Shown: positions 49,485 to 58,298, numbered from the stretch's first letter. The stretch: DNA of 64,000 bases from Shewanella sp. CG12_big_fil_rev_8_21_14_0_65_47_15 (GCF_002783505.1 NZ_PFGL01000019.1:62001-126000), one strand, 5' to 3'. The notes: generated from the sequence alone by a model not told the origin. Translations and numbers: made by a program.

Positions 49485-50774
49485 ATGGTTGATGCAGGTA
49501 TTGAGGTGGCTAACGTCTTAGTCACCAACGGCCCGTGGCTTATTGCCGTTGCGGCCGCATTTGGTTTTCTCATGGCGTGGGGTATTGGCGCGAATGACGT
49601 CGCCAATGCGATGGGAACCTCTGTAGGTTCAAATGCAATAACAATTAAACAAGCGATTATTATCGCTATGATTTTTGAATTTGCAGGCGCTTATTTAGCG
49701 GGTGGCGAAGTCACCAGTACAATCCGTAACGGGATTATTGATCCTAGTTATTTCACCGAAACCCCAGAATTGCTGGTTTACGGTATGATTGGCTCACTGT
49801 TAGCCGCAGGGATTTGGTTAGTCGTAGCATCGGCCTTAGGTTGGCCAGTGTCTACCACCCACTCTATTGTGGGGGCGATTATCGGCTTTGCCGCAGTGGG
49901 TGTAGATACTGAATCAGTTTCATGGGATAAAGTCGGCGGCATCGTTGGCTCTTGGATTATTACCCCTGCTATTTCTGGTTTTATTGCCTTTACCATATTC
50001 CAGAGCACGCAAAAGTTAATCTTCAATACCGACGATCCATTGAGCAACGCGAAACGCTATGTCCCTTTCTACATGGCATTTGCGGGTTTTATCATGGCAT
50101 TGGTCACTATTTTGAAGGGCTTAAGCCATGTCGGCATCAATATCAAAGGTTTTGATGCTTATATGCTCGCGGGTGCAGTGGCATTAGCCGTAGGTATTTT
50201 CGGCAGAATCGCCATTTCGCGTTTGAAAATGAGTGAAAAAGCCAATCGCCAAACCATGTTCGCCAACGTAGAAAAAGTGTTTGCGATCCTCATGGTCGTC
50301 ACCGCCTGTTGTATGGCGTTCGCCCACGGTTCAAACGACGTGGCTAACGCCATTGGTCCTTTAGCCGCTGTGGTCTCAGTGGTAAGCAGTGGCGGTGAAA
50401 TTGCCTCTAAATCCGCTTTAGTCTGGTGGATTTTACCCTTGGGCGCCGTAGGTATTGTCATGGGTCTGGCGATTTTCGGTAAGCGCGTGATGCAAACCAT
50501 TGGTAAGAACATCACTCACTTAACCCCAAGCCGTGGCTTTGCGGCTGAGTTAGCAGCGGCTTCTACCGTGGTTATCGCCTCGGGTACAGGCTTACCAATC
50601 TCTACTACGCAAACCTTAGTCGGTGCGGTATTAGGTGTGGGTATGGCCCGTGGTATCGCAGCGATTAACATCGGTGTAGTGCGTAATATCGTTGTCTCTT
50701 GGGTGGTCACCTTACCTGCGGGTGCAGGTTTATCCATCATCTTCTTCTTTATGATTAAAGGCATCTTTAACTAA
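49485..50774 (+). CDS. Low-affinity inorganic phosphate transporter, PiT family
   Basis: This 429-residue inner membrane symporter moves phosphate, often as a metal-phosphate complex, with protons. It has about ten membrane segments and the family's duplicated signatures: GANDVANAMGTSVGS near residue 36 and GSNDVANAIGPLAAV near 285. PVSTTHSIVGAIIGF and PISTTQTLVGAVLGVG are the paired second motifs. It shares an operon with the DUF47 protein. Two hairpins lie downstream. Confidence 0.95.
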   Translation: MVDAGIEVANVLVTNGPWLIAVAAAFGFLMAWGIGANDVANAMGTSVGSNAITIKQAIIIAMIFEFAGAYLAGGEVTSTIRNGIIDPSYFTETPELLVYGMIGSLLAAGIWLVVASALGWPVSTTHSIVGAIIGFAAVGVDTESVSWDKVGGIVGSWIITPAISGFIAFTIFQSTQKLIFNTDDPLSNAKRYVPFYMAFAGFIMALVTILKGLSHVGINIKGFDAYMLAGAVALAVGIFGRIAISRLKMSEKANRQTMFANVEKVFAILMVVTACCMAFAHGSNDVANAIGPLAAVVSVVSSGGEIASKSALVWWILPLGAVGIVMGLAIFGKRVMQTIGKNITHLTPSRGFAAELAAASTVVIASGTGLPISTTQTLVGAVLGVGMARGIAAINIGVVRNIVVSWVVTLPAGAGLSIIFFFMIKGIFN

Positions 50775-50787
50775 GAAGAATGAGAGC

Positions 50788-50810
50788 TTCTATGGCAGCT
50801 CGCCATAGAA
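50788..50810 (+). terminator. Hairpin after the PiT gene
   Basis: TTCTATGGC and GCCATAGAA form a 9-bp stem around AGCTC. No T-run follows, so it may stabilise the 3' end rather than terminate. Confidence 0.4.
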
Positions 50811-50854
50811 AAGTATGACTCATATGGGAAAGCAGGCATGGATGCGGCAAAGTT

Positions 50855-50881
50855 GAGGGAAGTCTATGACTTCCCTCTTGC
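50855..50881 (+). terminator. Second hairpin after the PiT gene
   Basis: GAGGGAAGTC and GACTTCCCTC form a perfect 10-bp stem around TAT, followed by TTGCATT. It is the more likely terminator of the two. Confidence 0.6.
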
Positions 50882-50938
50882 ATTGCAGGCCTCAAATCCC
50901 TAGCATGTGGTCACTATTTCGTTGATGAGAATACAAAA

Positions 50939-51517
50939 GTGTTAAGAATGCTGACTCTAGTGGGAATGATGTTACTCTCCCCCAACCTGCTGGCCGAAGG
51001 CCAACCCCGCTATATCTCGGATAACGTGTTTCTTTATATTCTCAATGGCCCAGGTACTGATTATCGTATTTTGGGTTCAATTGAAGCGGGACAACCCATT
51101 ACACTGCTGGGCGAAACCCAAGGCGATTATTCCAAAATCGTCGACCATAAGGGTCGCGAAGGTTGGGTGCAGACCAACTTGATCAGTTCAACCCCAAGTT
51201 TTCGTGAGCAAGTGTCAACGCTGACCAATGAGCTAAACGAAGCAAAAGCGAAATTGGCAGAAGTGTTAAGTTCTACGGATAACCATACCGATGAAGTAGC
51301 AGAGTTAAAAGCCAAGTTAAACGAAGCCGAAACTATGCTGAGCAAGACCACGCAGGAACGTGATAGTCTCAAAGTGACCGTTGACCGTAGCGCCCAAGAT
51401 GCTCAATTTGCCCTATGGCGTGAAGGGGGACTTATCGCCGCCGCAGGTTTAGTGGTTGGAGTGATTTTAGTTTACCTGCCAAGACCACAGCGCCGTAACA
51501 AGAAACGCTGGATGTAA
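50939..51517 (+). CDS. ygiM: SH3-domain periplasmic/membrane protein (YgiM type)
   Basis: This is a 192-residue protein with a signal peptide (about 1-19), a bacterial SH3 domain (about 24-85: RYISDNVFLYILNGPGTDYRILGSIEAG...GWVQTNLI), a coiled coil (about 90-150) and a C-terminal membrane segment (about 163-180) followed by a basic tail. This order matches the TIGR04211/YgiM family. Its exact role is unknown, although an envelope function is likely. The start is a GTG at 50939; an in-frame ATG is at 50948, and neither has a strong site. It is a single gene with its own terminator. Confidence 0.88.
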   Translation: MLRMLTLVGMMLLSPNLLAEGQPRYISDNVFLYILNGPGTDYRILGSIEAGQPITLLGETQGDYSKIVDHKGREGWVQTNLISSTPSFREQVSTLTNELNEAKAKLAEVLSSTDNHTDEVAELKAKLNEAETMLSKTTQERDSLKVTVDRSAQDAQFALWREGGLIAAAGLVVGVILVYLPRPQRRNKKRWM

Positions 51518-51549
51518 TTATTTAGCGCCACAGCGTGATTTATTCCTCT

Positions 51550-51584
51550 AAAAAGCCAGTGTTTTCAAACACTGGCTTTTTTGT
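51550..51584 (+). terminator. Intrinsic terminator of ygiM
   Basis: AAAAAGCCAGTGTTT pairs with AACACTGGCTTTTTT around TTC. Confidence 0.92.
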
Positions 51585-51701
51585 CAATTAAGCGTTACAT
51601 CGGCTCATTTACGCCTGAGTTAAACATTCTTCACATTCTTCCTCGCTAGAGTGTTGTCCGTCACATTTTGGTTGTATAATCTGCGCGCGCAAACCTTCAT
51701 A

Positions 51702-51711
51702 TTGTATACAA
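51702..51711. promoter_or_regulatory. Palindrome TTGTATACAA upstream of putA
   Basis: This perfect 10-bp palindrome lies 90 bases before the putA start and about 22 bases after a TATAAT (51675-51680). It has the form of a GntR-type operator. The regulator is unknown; PutA itself lacks a DNA-binding domain here. Confidence 0.4.
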
Positions 51712-51791
51712 AATATCAAATGCGTTTCGCGCCCCCCATTTTTGTTTCAACAATAGCGCCGAGATAATTGGCCAAGATGGAAGCGATTACT

Positions 51792-54700
51792 ATGTTCAAA
51801 GCGAGTGAAGTGCTGGCAGGCCGATACGATTCTGCCAATCTCGACGAACTGTTCAGAGCCGTCACCGACAACTACATTGTCGATGAAGAACAATACTTGT
51901 CAGAGTTAATCAAACTAGTACCCTCCAGTGATGAAGCCATAGAGCGCGTCACTCGTCGTGCCCACGAACTGGTCAACAAGGTTCGTCAATTCGAGAAAAA
52001 AGGCTTAATGGTCGGCATCGACGCCTTCCTACAGCAGTACAGCTTAGAAACACAGGAAGGCATTATCCTGATGTGTTTAGCCGAAGCCCTGTTACGTATT
52101 CCCGATGCCGCCACCGCAGATGCGCTGATTGAAGATAAACTATCAGGCGCTAAGTGGGATGAGCATATGAGCAAGAGTGATTCTGTGCTCGTTAACGCAT
52201 CGACCTGGGGCCTAATGCTCACGGGTAAAATTGTCAGCTTAGATAAAAAAATCGATGGCACCCCAAGCAACCTGTTGAATCGCTTGGTTAATCGCCTTGG
52301 TGAGCCCGTTATCCGTCAGGCCATGATGGCGGCGATGAAGATCATGGGTAAGCAGTTCGTGCTGGGCCGCACTATGAAAGAAGCGCTCAAGAACAGCGAA
52401 GACAAGCGTAAACTGGGTTATACCCATTCCTACGACATGCTGGGCGAAGCGGCGTTAACCCGTAAAGATGCCGAAAAATACTTTACCGATTACGCCAATG
52501 CAATCACAGAGTTAGGCGCTCAAAACTATAATGAAAACGAGTCACCGCGCCCAACAATCTCCATCAAATTATCGGCGCTGCACCCGCGTTACGAAGTCGC
52601 CAACGAAGACCGCGTGCTGACTGAGCTGTACGATACCGTTATCCGCCTAATTAAACTGGCGCGCGGCTTAAATATCGGTATCTCTATCGATGCTGAAGAA
52701 GTTGATCGCCTCGAGTTATCGCTAAAATTATTCCAAAAACTGTTTAATTCTGAAACGACAAAAGGCTGGGGATTACTCGGCATAGTCGTGCAAGCCTACT
52801 CTAAGCGTGCTCTACCCGTGCTAGTTTGGTTGACTCGTCTGGCGAAAGAGCAAGGGGATGAAATCCCAGTTCGCTTAGTGAAAGGCGCCTACTGGGATAG
52901 CGAACTTAAATGGGCACAACAAGCAGGTGAAGCCGCTTACCCACTCTACACTCGCAAAGCTGGTACTGACGTTTCTTACCTCGCCTGCGCCCGTTACTTG
53001 TTATCGGATGCGACTCGCGGTGCTATCTACCCACAATTTGCCAGCCATAACGCGCAAACTGTGGCGGCGATTTCCGATATGGCGGGCGATCGTAACCATG
53101 AATTCCAACGCCTACACGGCATGGGACAAGAGCTGTACGACACTATTCTGTCGGAAGCTGGCGCAAAAGCTGTGCGTATCTATGCGCCTATCGGTGCCCA
53201 TAAGGATCTACTGCCCTATTTAGTGCGCCGTCTGCTGGAAAACGGCGCGAACACGTCGTTCGTCCATAAACTGGTCGATCCAAAAACCCCAATCGAGTCT
53301 TTAGTGGTGCATCCGCTAAAAACGCTGACGGGCTATAAAACCCTGGCTAACAACAAAATCGTTTTACCTACCGATATCTTCGGTAGCGATCGCAAAAATT
53401 CCAAGGGACTCAATATGAACATCATTTCCGAATCTGAGCCATTTTTCGCGGCCTTAGACAAATTCAAAAATACCCAATGGCAAGCGGGCCCTCTGGTTAA
53501 CGGTAAAACCTTAACTGGCGAACATAAAACGGTTGTTAGCCCATTCGATACAACTCAAACCGTGGGTCAAGTGGCCTTTGCCGATGACGCAGCCATAGAA
53601 CAAGCGGTGTCTTCCGCCGAAGCGGCATTTGCCTCTTGGGCACGTACGCCAGTTGAAACCCGTGCATCAGCACTGCAGAAGCTAGCGGATTTATTAGAAG
53701 AAAACCGTGAAGAATTGATTGCACTTTGTACCCGTGAAGCGGGCAAGAGCATTCAAGACGGTATCGATGAAGTCCGTGAAGCCGTTGATTTCTGTCGTTA
53801 CTATGCTGTACAAGCCAAGAAGATGATGGCAAAACCTGAACTACTTCCTGGCCCAACGGGAGAGCTGAACGAACTCTTCCTCCAAGGCCGCGGCGTATTT
53901 GTGTGTATCAGCCCATGGAACTTCCCATTGGCTATCTTCTTAGGTCAAGTATCTGCGGCATTAGCGGCGGGTAACACAGTTATCGCAAAACCCGCGGAGC
54001 AAACCTCGATTATTGGTTACCGTGCGGTGCAACTCGCTCACCAAGCCGGTATTCCTGTTGAGGTGCTGCAATTCCTACCCGGTACGGGTGCAACTGTCGG
54101 TAGCGCAATTACGGCCGATGAACGTATCGGCGGAGTGTGTTTTACCGGTTCAACTGGCACGGCAAAACTGATTAACCGCACGCTAGCTAACCGTGAAGGC
54201 GCGATCATTCCTTTGATTGCCGAAACCGGCGGTCAAAATGCCATGGTGGTGGACTCTACCTCTCAACCTGAGCAAGTAGTGAACGATGTGGTTTCATCGT
54301 CTTTCACCAGCGCGGGTCAACGTTGCTCGGCATTGCGGGTGCTCTTCCTCCAAGAAGACATCGCCGATCGCGTGATCGAAGTGCTGCAGGGCGCGATGGA
54401 TGAGTTAGTGATTGGCAACCCAAGTTCAGTAAAAACTGACGTAGGCCCAGTGATTGATGCTACCGCAAAAGCGAATCTTGATGCGCATATCGACCATATC
54501 AAGCAAGTCGGTAAGCTTATCAAGCAGATGCCACTGCCAGCGGGCACTGCAAACGGCCACTTTGTGTCGCCAACTGCGGTTGAAATCGATTCAATAAAAG
54601 TGCTTGAGAAAGAACACTTTGGCCCAATTCTGCACGTGATCCGTTATAAAGCAGCGGATCTTGGTAAAGTGATCGATGAAATCAACAGCACAGGCTTTGG

Positions 54701-54971
54701 TTTAACCTTAGGCATCCACAGCCGTAACGAAGGCCATGCCCTCGAAGTGGCAGATAAAGTGAATGTGGGTAACGTCTACATCAACCGTAACCAAATCGGC
54801 GCTGTGGTTGGCGTGCAGCCTTTCGGCGGTCAAGGTCTGTCAGGTACTGGCCCTAAAGCCGGTGGCCCACACTACTTAACCCGCTTCGTGACCGAAAAGA
54901 CCCGCACCAACAACATCACCGCCATCGGTGGTAATGCGACTCTGCTGTCACTGGGTGATAGCGACGAATAA
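51792..54971 (+). CDS. putA: Bifunctional proline dehydrogenase / L-glutamate gamma-semialdehyde dehydrogenase
   Basis: This enzyme oxidises proline to glutamate in two steps, giving electrons to the quinone pool. It has about 1060 residues. The proline dehydrogenase barrel (about 130-480) includes SIKLSALHPRY and RLVKGAYWDSELKWAQ. The aldehyde dehydrogenase part (about 500-1040) has ISPWNFPLAIFLGQ, CFTGSTGTAKLI, the catalytic Glu in IAETGGQNAM, and the Cys in SAGQRCSALR. No N-terminal ribbon-helix-helix domain is present, unlike the 1320-residue E. coli protein, so it cannot repress itself that way. ATG 51792 has GGAAG eight bases upstream; ATG 51777 and TTG 51768 are alternatives. Its last 104 bases are duplicated downstream. 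Confidence 0.95.
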   Translation: MFKASEVLAGRYDSANLDELFRAVTDNYIVDEEQYLSELIKLVPSSDEAIERVTRRAHELVNKVRQFEKKGLMVGIDAFLQQYSLETQEGIILMCLAEALLRIPDAATADALIEDKLSGAKWDEHMSKSDSVLVNASTWGLMLTGKIVSLDKKIDGTPSNLLNRLVNRLGEPVIRQAMMAAMKIMGKQFVLGRTMKEALKNSEDKRKLGYTHSYDMLGEAALTRKDAEKYFTDYANAITELGAQNYNENESPRPTISIKLSALHPRYEVANEDRVLTELYDTVIRLIKLARGLNIGISIDAEEVDRLELSLKLFQKLFNSETTKGWGLLGIVVQAYSKRALPVLVWLTRLAKEQGDEIPVRLVKGAYWDSELKWAQQAGEAAYPLYTRKAGTDVSYLACARYLLSDATRGAIYPQFASHNAQTVAAISDMAGDRNHEFQRLHGMGQELYDTILSEAGAKAVRIYAPIGAHKDLLPYLVRRLLENGANTSFVHKLVDPKTPIESLVVHPLKTLTGYKTLANNKIVLPTDIFGSDRKNSKGLNMNIISESEPFFAALDKFKNTQWQAGPLVNGKTLTGEHKTVVSPFDTTQTVGQVAFADDAAIEQAVSSAEAAFASWARTPVETRASALQKLADLLEENREELIALCTREAGKSIQDGIDEVREAVDFCRYYAVQAKKMMAKPELLPGPTGELNELFLQGRGVFVCISPWNFPLAIFLGQVSAALAAGNTVIAKPAEQTSIIGYRAVQLAHQAGIPVEVLQFLPGTGATVGSAITADERIGGVCFTGSTGTAKLINRTLANREGAIIPLIAETGGQNAMVVDSTSQPEQVVNDVVSSSFTSAGQRCSALRVLFLQEDIADRVIEVLQGAMDELVIGNPSSVKTDVGPVIDATAKANLDAHIDHIKQVGKLIKQMPLPAGTANGHFVSPTAVEIDSIKVLEKEHFGPILHVIRYKAADLGKVIDEINSTGFGLTLGIHSRNEGHALEVADKVNVGNVYINRNQIGAVVGVQPFGGQGLSGTGPKAGGPHYLTRFVTEKTRTNNITAIGGNATLLSLGDSDE

Positions 54972-54993
54972 GCTCTCTCACCTGTGAGAGTTG

Positions 54994-55024
54994 AAAAAAG
55001 CCAGACTGAGTCTGGCTTTTTTAT
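54994..55024 (+). terminator. Intrinsic terminator of putA
   Basis: AAAAAAGCCAGAC pairs with GTCTGGCTTTTTT around TGA, 22 bases after the stop codon. Confidence 0.92.
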
Positions 55025-55033
55025 TACATTAAT

Positions 55034-55073
55034 CAAAATCAAAGTCGTGGGGCTTCACCCCACACCCGACCAA
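55034..55073 (+). repeat. 40-bp flanking inverted repeat, left copy
   Basis: The segment contains a GTGGGG-CTTCA-CCCCAC hairpin followed by ACCCGACCAA. It matches the reverse complement of 58665-58704 in 39 of 40 positions. The similarity continues in weaker form through about 55300. Confidence 0.85.
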
Positions 55074-55336
55074 AAGGGGAAAAGCGCCTGTTCCCCTTTT
55101 GGAAATCCCCCGGCGTCCCTAGCGAAGTTACATGCATTAGTTAGTGGCTTCGTGCTTATTCGAAAATCGCTAACGCTTCCGATGGTACATCCTGTACCCC
55201 GAAAGCTAACTCGGCATCCATGCCTCGCTCACACGATTTTCTTCAACGCCCTTCAGCAACTTCGCAGGGGAGGTGAACTTCTGTGATCTCGATGTTTGCC
55301 GTTAATCCTCAAAGATATGTGTCTGTCCCATTTTTA

Positions 55337-55440
55337 CACACTACTTAACTCGCTTCGTGACCGAAAAGACTCGCACCAATAACATCACCGCCATCGGTGG
55401 TAATGCGACCCTACTGTCACTGGGTGATAGCGAAGAATAA
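55337..55440 (+). repeat. Second copy of the putA 3' end
   Basis: These 104 bases match 54868-54971, the end of putA through its stop codon, with six differences. Five are synonymous third-position changes and one changes Asp to Glu. The fragment has no start and is not expressed as PutA. The pattern suggests it diverged while part of a working putA gene. Confidence 0.92.
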
Positions 55441-55465
55441 TATCGTGCGTCAGTGAGTATTAAAC

Positions 55466-55493
55466 AAAAGCCAGACTGAGTCTGGCTTTTTTG
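55466..55493 (+). terminator. Second copy of the putA terminator
   Basis: AAAAGCCAGAC pairs with GTCTGGCTTTT around TGA, followed by TT. The offset from the first copy is 470 bases, almost the same as that of the duplicated gene end (469). Confidence 0.85.
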
Positions 55494-55607
55494 GGATGTA
55501 ATTTGATTTGAGAAAAAGATAAGTTATGGAGCCGAACTTGAATCTTCTTTTTCCTTAGATAATATAGACTTATCTATTTATAATCATTAGTGAATATTAA
55601 ATAAATT

Positions 55608-56978
55608 CTATTTAGGGACATTTAGAAATGTCAAAATCTCATTTTTAAAAAGCCTAACCCCATCTTCTGATCTAGTTTCCAAATAAGAATAAATATCGCC
55701 AAATGTTATATTCCTACCATCATATTGAGTTCTTAACAACATTTTGAATAGACTTTTTGCTCGTTTTGGATCAGAACCACCATGAAACTCAATTGGCTTT
55801 AAAAATGGAAAGTCTGGCGACTCATTATAGGCTCTAAAAATTTCCATCTCAATATTATCAAATGGTAGAAAAACTACATTGTCAATATCAGAAAGATAAC
55901 CTTTACCGACTTGATCTCCATCCAAAACAGCTAAGACATGTTGTTGTTCACCAAAATAATTCATTTCTATATTTCTATTTTTAAGGTCTATTACTTGAGT
56001 AGCCCCACCAATGTATATGACTTGAAACTTGTAAAAACAAGTTTCATTTGACACTAGGTACTCAATATAGTCTTGAAGACATACATCCTCAGTAAGAATA
56101 TATCTATCCCACCCTTTAAAACCATACATTATGCTTTTGATATAATTATATGACCTCTGAAATATTTTCACCTCGAGTTCTTCTGCCTCAGCATAGTACA
56201 ACTCTTCTTCTAATAACGTTTTTATTAAAGCTAAAGAGTGAGTAGTAAAAAGGATATTAACCTGGTATTGATGGCAATATTTCCTAAGCATTTCAACCAA
56301 TTTAACTTGTGCACTTGCATCTAGAGATATGTCAATTTCATCGACAACTATAAGCTTTGTTCTTTTCCTAAACTGTTTGTAAAGATTTATCAAAAAGTAT
56401 TCACCTGAGCTAAGATAATCCTCCCTAATGTAATACCTTTGCTCATCATCTTTAATAATAAAATAATATAATTCCCTTCCAATTAATATTTCTTTTAAAC
56501 TGTCAAATCTATTCCCACCATAAATCGAGTTTAAAAATATAATCAGATCATTGGGTGTATTATAGTCACCAACAGAAATCCTAGCTCTTAACTGCTCATC
56601 CATTCCAGCAAGCCGCTGAAAGTGGTTAAATCTCTCCCCGTGTGGTATAGGTAGCTCTACAGTAATTAACCCTCTAATATCACTAGGAATATTCTGTTTC
56701 GTATCGATCGAATTTACAAATTTGCTATACGAAAAAACTATCGGTTCACGCCCATCATCGAAGCTATAAGTAATTGAACTGTCGCGATTAAAAATGTAAG
56801 GGGCAGCAGTTTCCTGGAAAGTATTATTTATAGACAAATTTCTGATTGCACGAACTAATGTAGTTTTCCCAACACTATTCTTACCTGCAATGCAAATTAT
56901 TTTGTTCTTAGTTAAATCAACTTCAACAGTCAAATTGCTAATATGCTGAACTTCCTTAAGTGTTACTGTAAATTTCAT
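55608..56978 (-). CDS. OLD-like ABC ATPase with TOPRIM-like C-terminus, putative retron effector
   Basis: This is a 456-residue protein. The ATPase part has Walker A GKNSVGKTT at residues 32-40, an ABC-like signature LSSGEYFLINL near 190, Walker B KLIVVDEIDISLD near 210 and a switch His in LFTTHS near 246. The C-terminal part shows ILTEDVCLQDYIEYLV near 295 and VLAVLDGDQ near 350, the Glu and DxD pattern of TOPRIM nuclease domains. This arrangement is that of OLD-family proteins used in phage defence. It begins 1 base after the RT stop, so the two are almost certainly co-expressed. It is AT-rich, unlike its neighbours. Nuclease activity is inferred. Confidence 0.82.
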   Translation of the reverse strand: MKFTVTLKEVQHISNLTVEVDLTKNKIICIAGKNSVGKTTLVRAIRNLSINNTFQETAAPYIFNRDSSITYSFDDGREPIVFSYSKFVNSIDTKQNIPSDIRGLITVELPIPHGERFNHFQRLAGMDEQLRARISVGDYNTPNDLIIFLNSIYGGNRFDSLKEILIGRELYYFIIKDDEQRYYIREDYLSSGEYFLINLYKQFRKRTKLIVVDEIDISLDASAQVKLVEMLRKYCHQYQVNILFTTHSLALIKTLLEEELYYAEAEELEVKIFQRSYNYIKSIMYGFKGWDRYILTEDVCLQDYIEYLVSNETCFYKFQVIYIGGATQVIDLKNRNIEMNYFGEQQHVLAVLDGDQVGKGYLSDIDNVVFLPFDNIEMEIFRAYNESPDFPFLKPIEFHGGSDPKRAKSLFKMLLRTQYDGRNITFGDIYSYLETRSEDGVRLFKNEILTFLNVPK

Positions 56979-56979
56979 C

Positions 56980-57966
56980 TTAATTTACCGACTGTCTAAC
57001 AAACATTTCAATCACTGTATTCCCGTACTTACGCCTCAACTTATTAACATATTCAGGATCCATTGAGTTAAATGCAACTAATTTATTCGTAATATATCTA
57101 GCACCTACCTCTACAACAGTTCTCTCTTTACTTTCCTTGTTATATTTAATGTTATTCTTTGTAAAATCAATAAATTTATCTTTATCTGTAAAATAAAGAT
57201 ATATTAGTGTTTCTAACTTTTTCTTTTCTGAACTAGGAATTGTAACCGTACCATTAGGTAATATATTCAACCCTAATAGTTTAAATGAATTTCCAATATG
57301 ATTAAATTTTGTTTTAGACTGATTTAACGAAATACTATCATTTACATGTTCACATAGTAAACTTTCTATTTTTAATACAATGTCATTATCAAGCCTATCG
57401 TTCACACTTGATATGATAAGGTCATCAGAATATCGAGTGTATACTAATTCATTTTCATTTGCATATTTTAGCAATGCAATGTCAAAATCTAAAAGACACA
57501 AATTACTCAAAAGAGGAGACGTTGAAAAACCAGCTGGTAATTTATCCTCAACAACAGTAAGATAAACTATTAAATCAATATAGTCTTCTATATCTGAAAT
57601 TGGGAAGTTATCAATCTGATAGCGTAATGAAATTTCAATATTATCCCTGTTCAAACTACCATAGAAATTAGATATGTCCGTCTGAAGAAAAAACTTACTC
57701 CCAGAGTGTTTCTCGATAGCATCTCTTATACTTACACCTTTCGTGTATGAGTACACAACATCTTTATTATATTTAGCGTAAGCAAGGATAGAACTATTGA
57801 TAAATTTATGGATATCCTTCAACTCTTTTGATGCCGAAAAAACTTCTCTGTTGTTAACCATCAACTTTTTATAATTACTTGACAGATCAAAACCAATAAA
57901 GTCATTGAAAGAAAATTTATCATGAAAAATCGACAAAAAGACTTTATCTAAACTTCTTTTTTCCAT
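56980..57966 (-). CDS. Retron-type reverse transcriptase
   Basis: This is a 328-residue stand-alone reverse transcriptase. Motif A is LQTDISNFYGSL with Asp97, motif B-like LPAGFSTSPLLSNL is at 143-156, and the catalytic box is YSDD at 179-182 followed by LIIS. LNQSKTKF near 213 and LLGLNI near 229 resemble the region preceding and including the retron VTG motif, though VTG itself reads LLG. SYTKGVSIRDAIEKH near 73-87 resembles the retron NAxxH region but is not an exact match. It has no maturase or integrase domain. It lies downstream of a structured non-coding segment and directly upstream of the ATPase. A non-retron defence RT is the alternative. Confidence 0.85.
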   Translation of the reverse strand: MEKRSLDKVFLSIFHDKFSFNDFIGFDLSSNYKKLMVNNREVFSASKELKDIHKFINSSILAYAKYNKDVVYSYTKGVSIRDAIEKHSGSKFFLQTDISNFYGSLNRDNIEISLRYQIDNFPISDIEDYIDLIVYLTVVEDKLPAGFSTSPLLSNLCLLDFDIALLKYANENELVYTRYSDDLIISSVNDRLDNDIVLKIESLLCEHVNDSISLNQSKTKFNHIGNSFKLLGLNILPNGTVTIPSSEKKKLETLIYLYFTDKDKFIDFTKNNIKYNKESKERTVVEVGARYITNKLVAFNSMDPEYVNKLRRKYGNTVIEMFVRQSVN

Positions 57967-58137
57967 AATGAAAGACCAACTTAACGATGAAATTATAGAG
58001 TTATATTATAATTAATCGCTGTTATAATCTAGCAATAGATTTATGTATATTTAAATATAATCAAACTAAATATAACGACATTATAAAATAGAGGTTATGC
58101 AAGCGTTTCGCAATGCAGACTGTTTACATTGGATAGT

Positions 58138-58298
58138 TTAGATAGTTCGAGGAATTGGCTTACTTTCATGCACTGTATCTGAATAAGTAATAGCACTTAA
58201 TCAAGATACGAGTGCATTCAGTAAAATGGTTCATGACCCGTAGTGACCTGCTTAATGACTGGAGATACTCCTAGTCGCGAGGTATGGTTCGAATCTAA
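58138..58298 (-). ncRNA. Candidate retron msr-msd RNA
   Basis: On the RT strand three hairpins follow each other. The first, 58276-58257, is GACT-A-GGAG/CTCC-AGTC with loop TAT. The second, 58248-58228, is a GGTCA/TGAACC stem with one bulge. The third is long, 58224-58160, with ATGCACT+GTATCT paired to AGATAC+AGTGCAT and an inner TAAGT/ACTTA stem. TTAGAT-TCGA at the 5' side (58298-58289) can pair with TCGA-AGT-interrupted ATCTAA at the 3' side (58150-58138), like a1/a2. This is the layout of retron RNA. The branching G and exact ends are not determined. Confidence 0.5.

Larger units (their letters stand above)
54972..55607. other. Non-coding junction between putA and the AT-rich insert
   Basis: No gene is supported here. 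In order it holds the putA terminator, a copy of a dispersed repeat (55034-55300), a duplicated putA 3' end (55337-55440), a second copy of the terminator and then AT-rich sequence. Frames of about 100 codons in this stretch are read from the repeat and have no independent support. Confidence 0.7.

Noticed and set aside
54984-55286. A 100-codon open frame after putA
   Set aside because: It is read through the putA terminator and the dispersed repeat, has no ribosome-binding site and overlaps sequence repeated in non-coding context elsewhere in the window.
58283-58297. GGTTCGAATC, resembling a tRNA T-loop, upstream of the RT
   Set aside because: The flanking bases do not form a good T stem and no acceptor, D or anticodon arms can be drawn around it, so it is not a tRNA or clear tRNA fragment.
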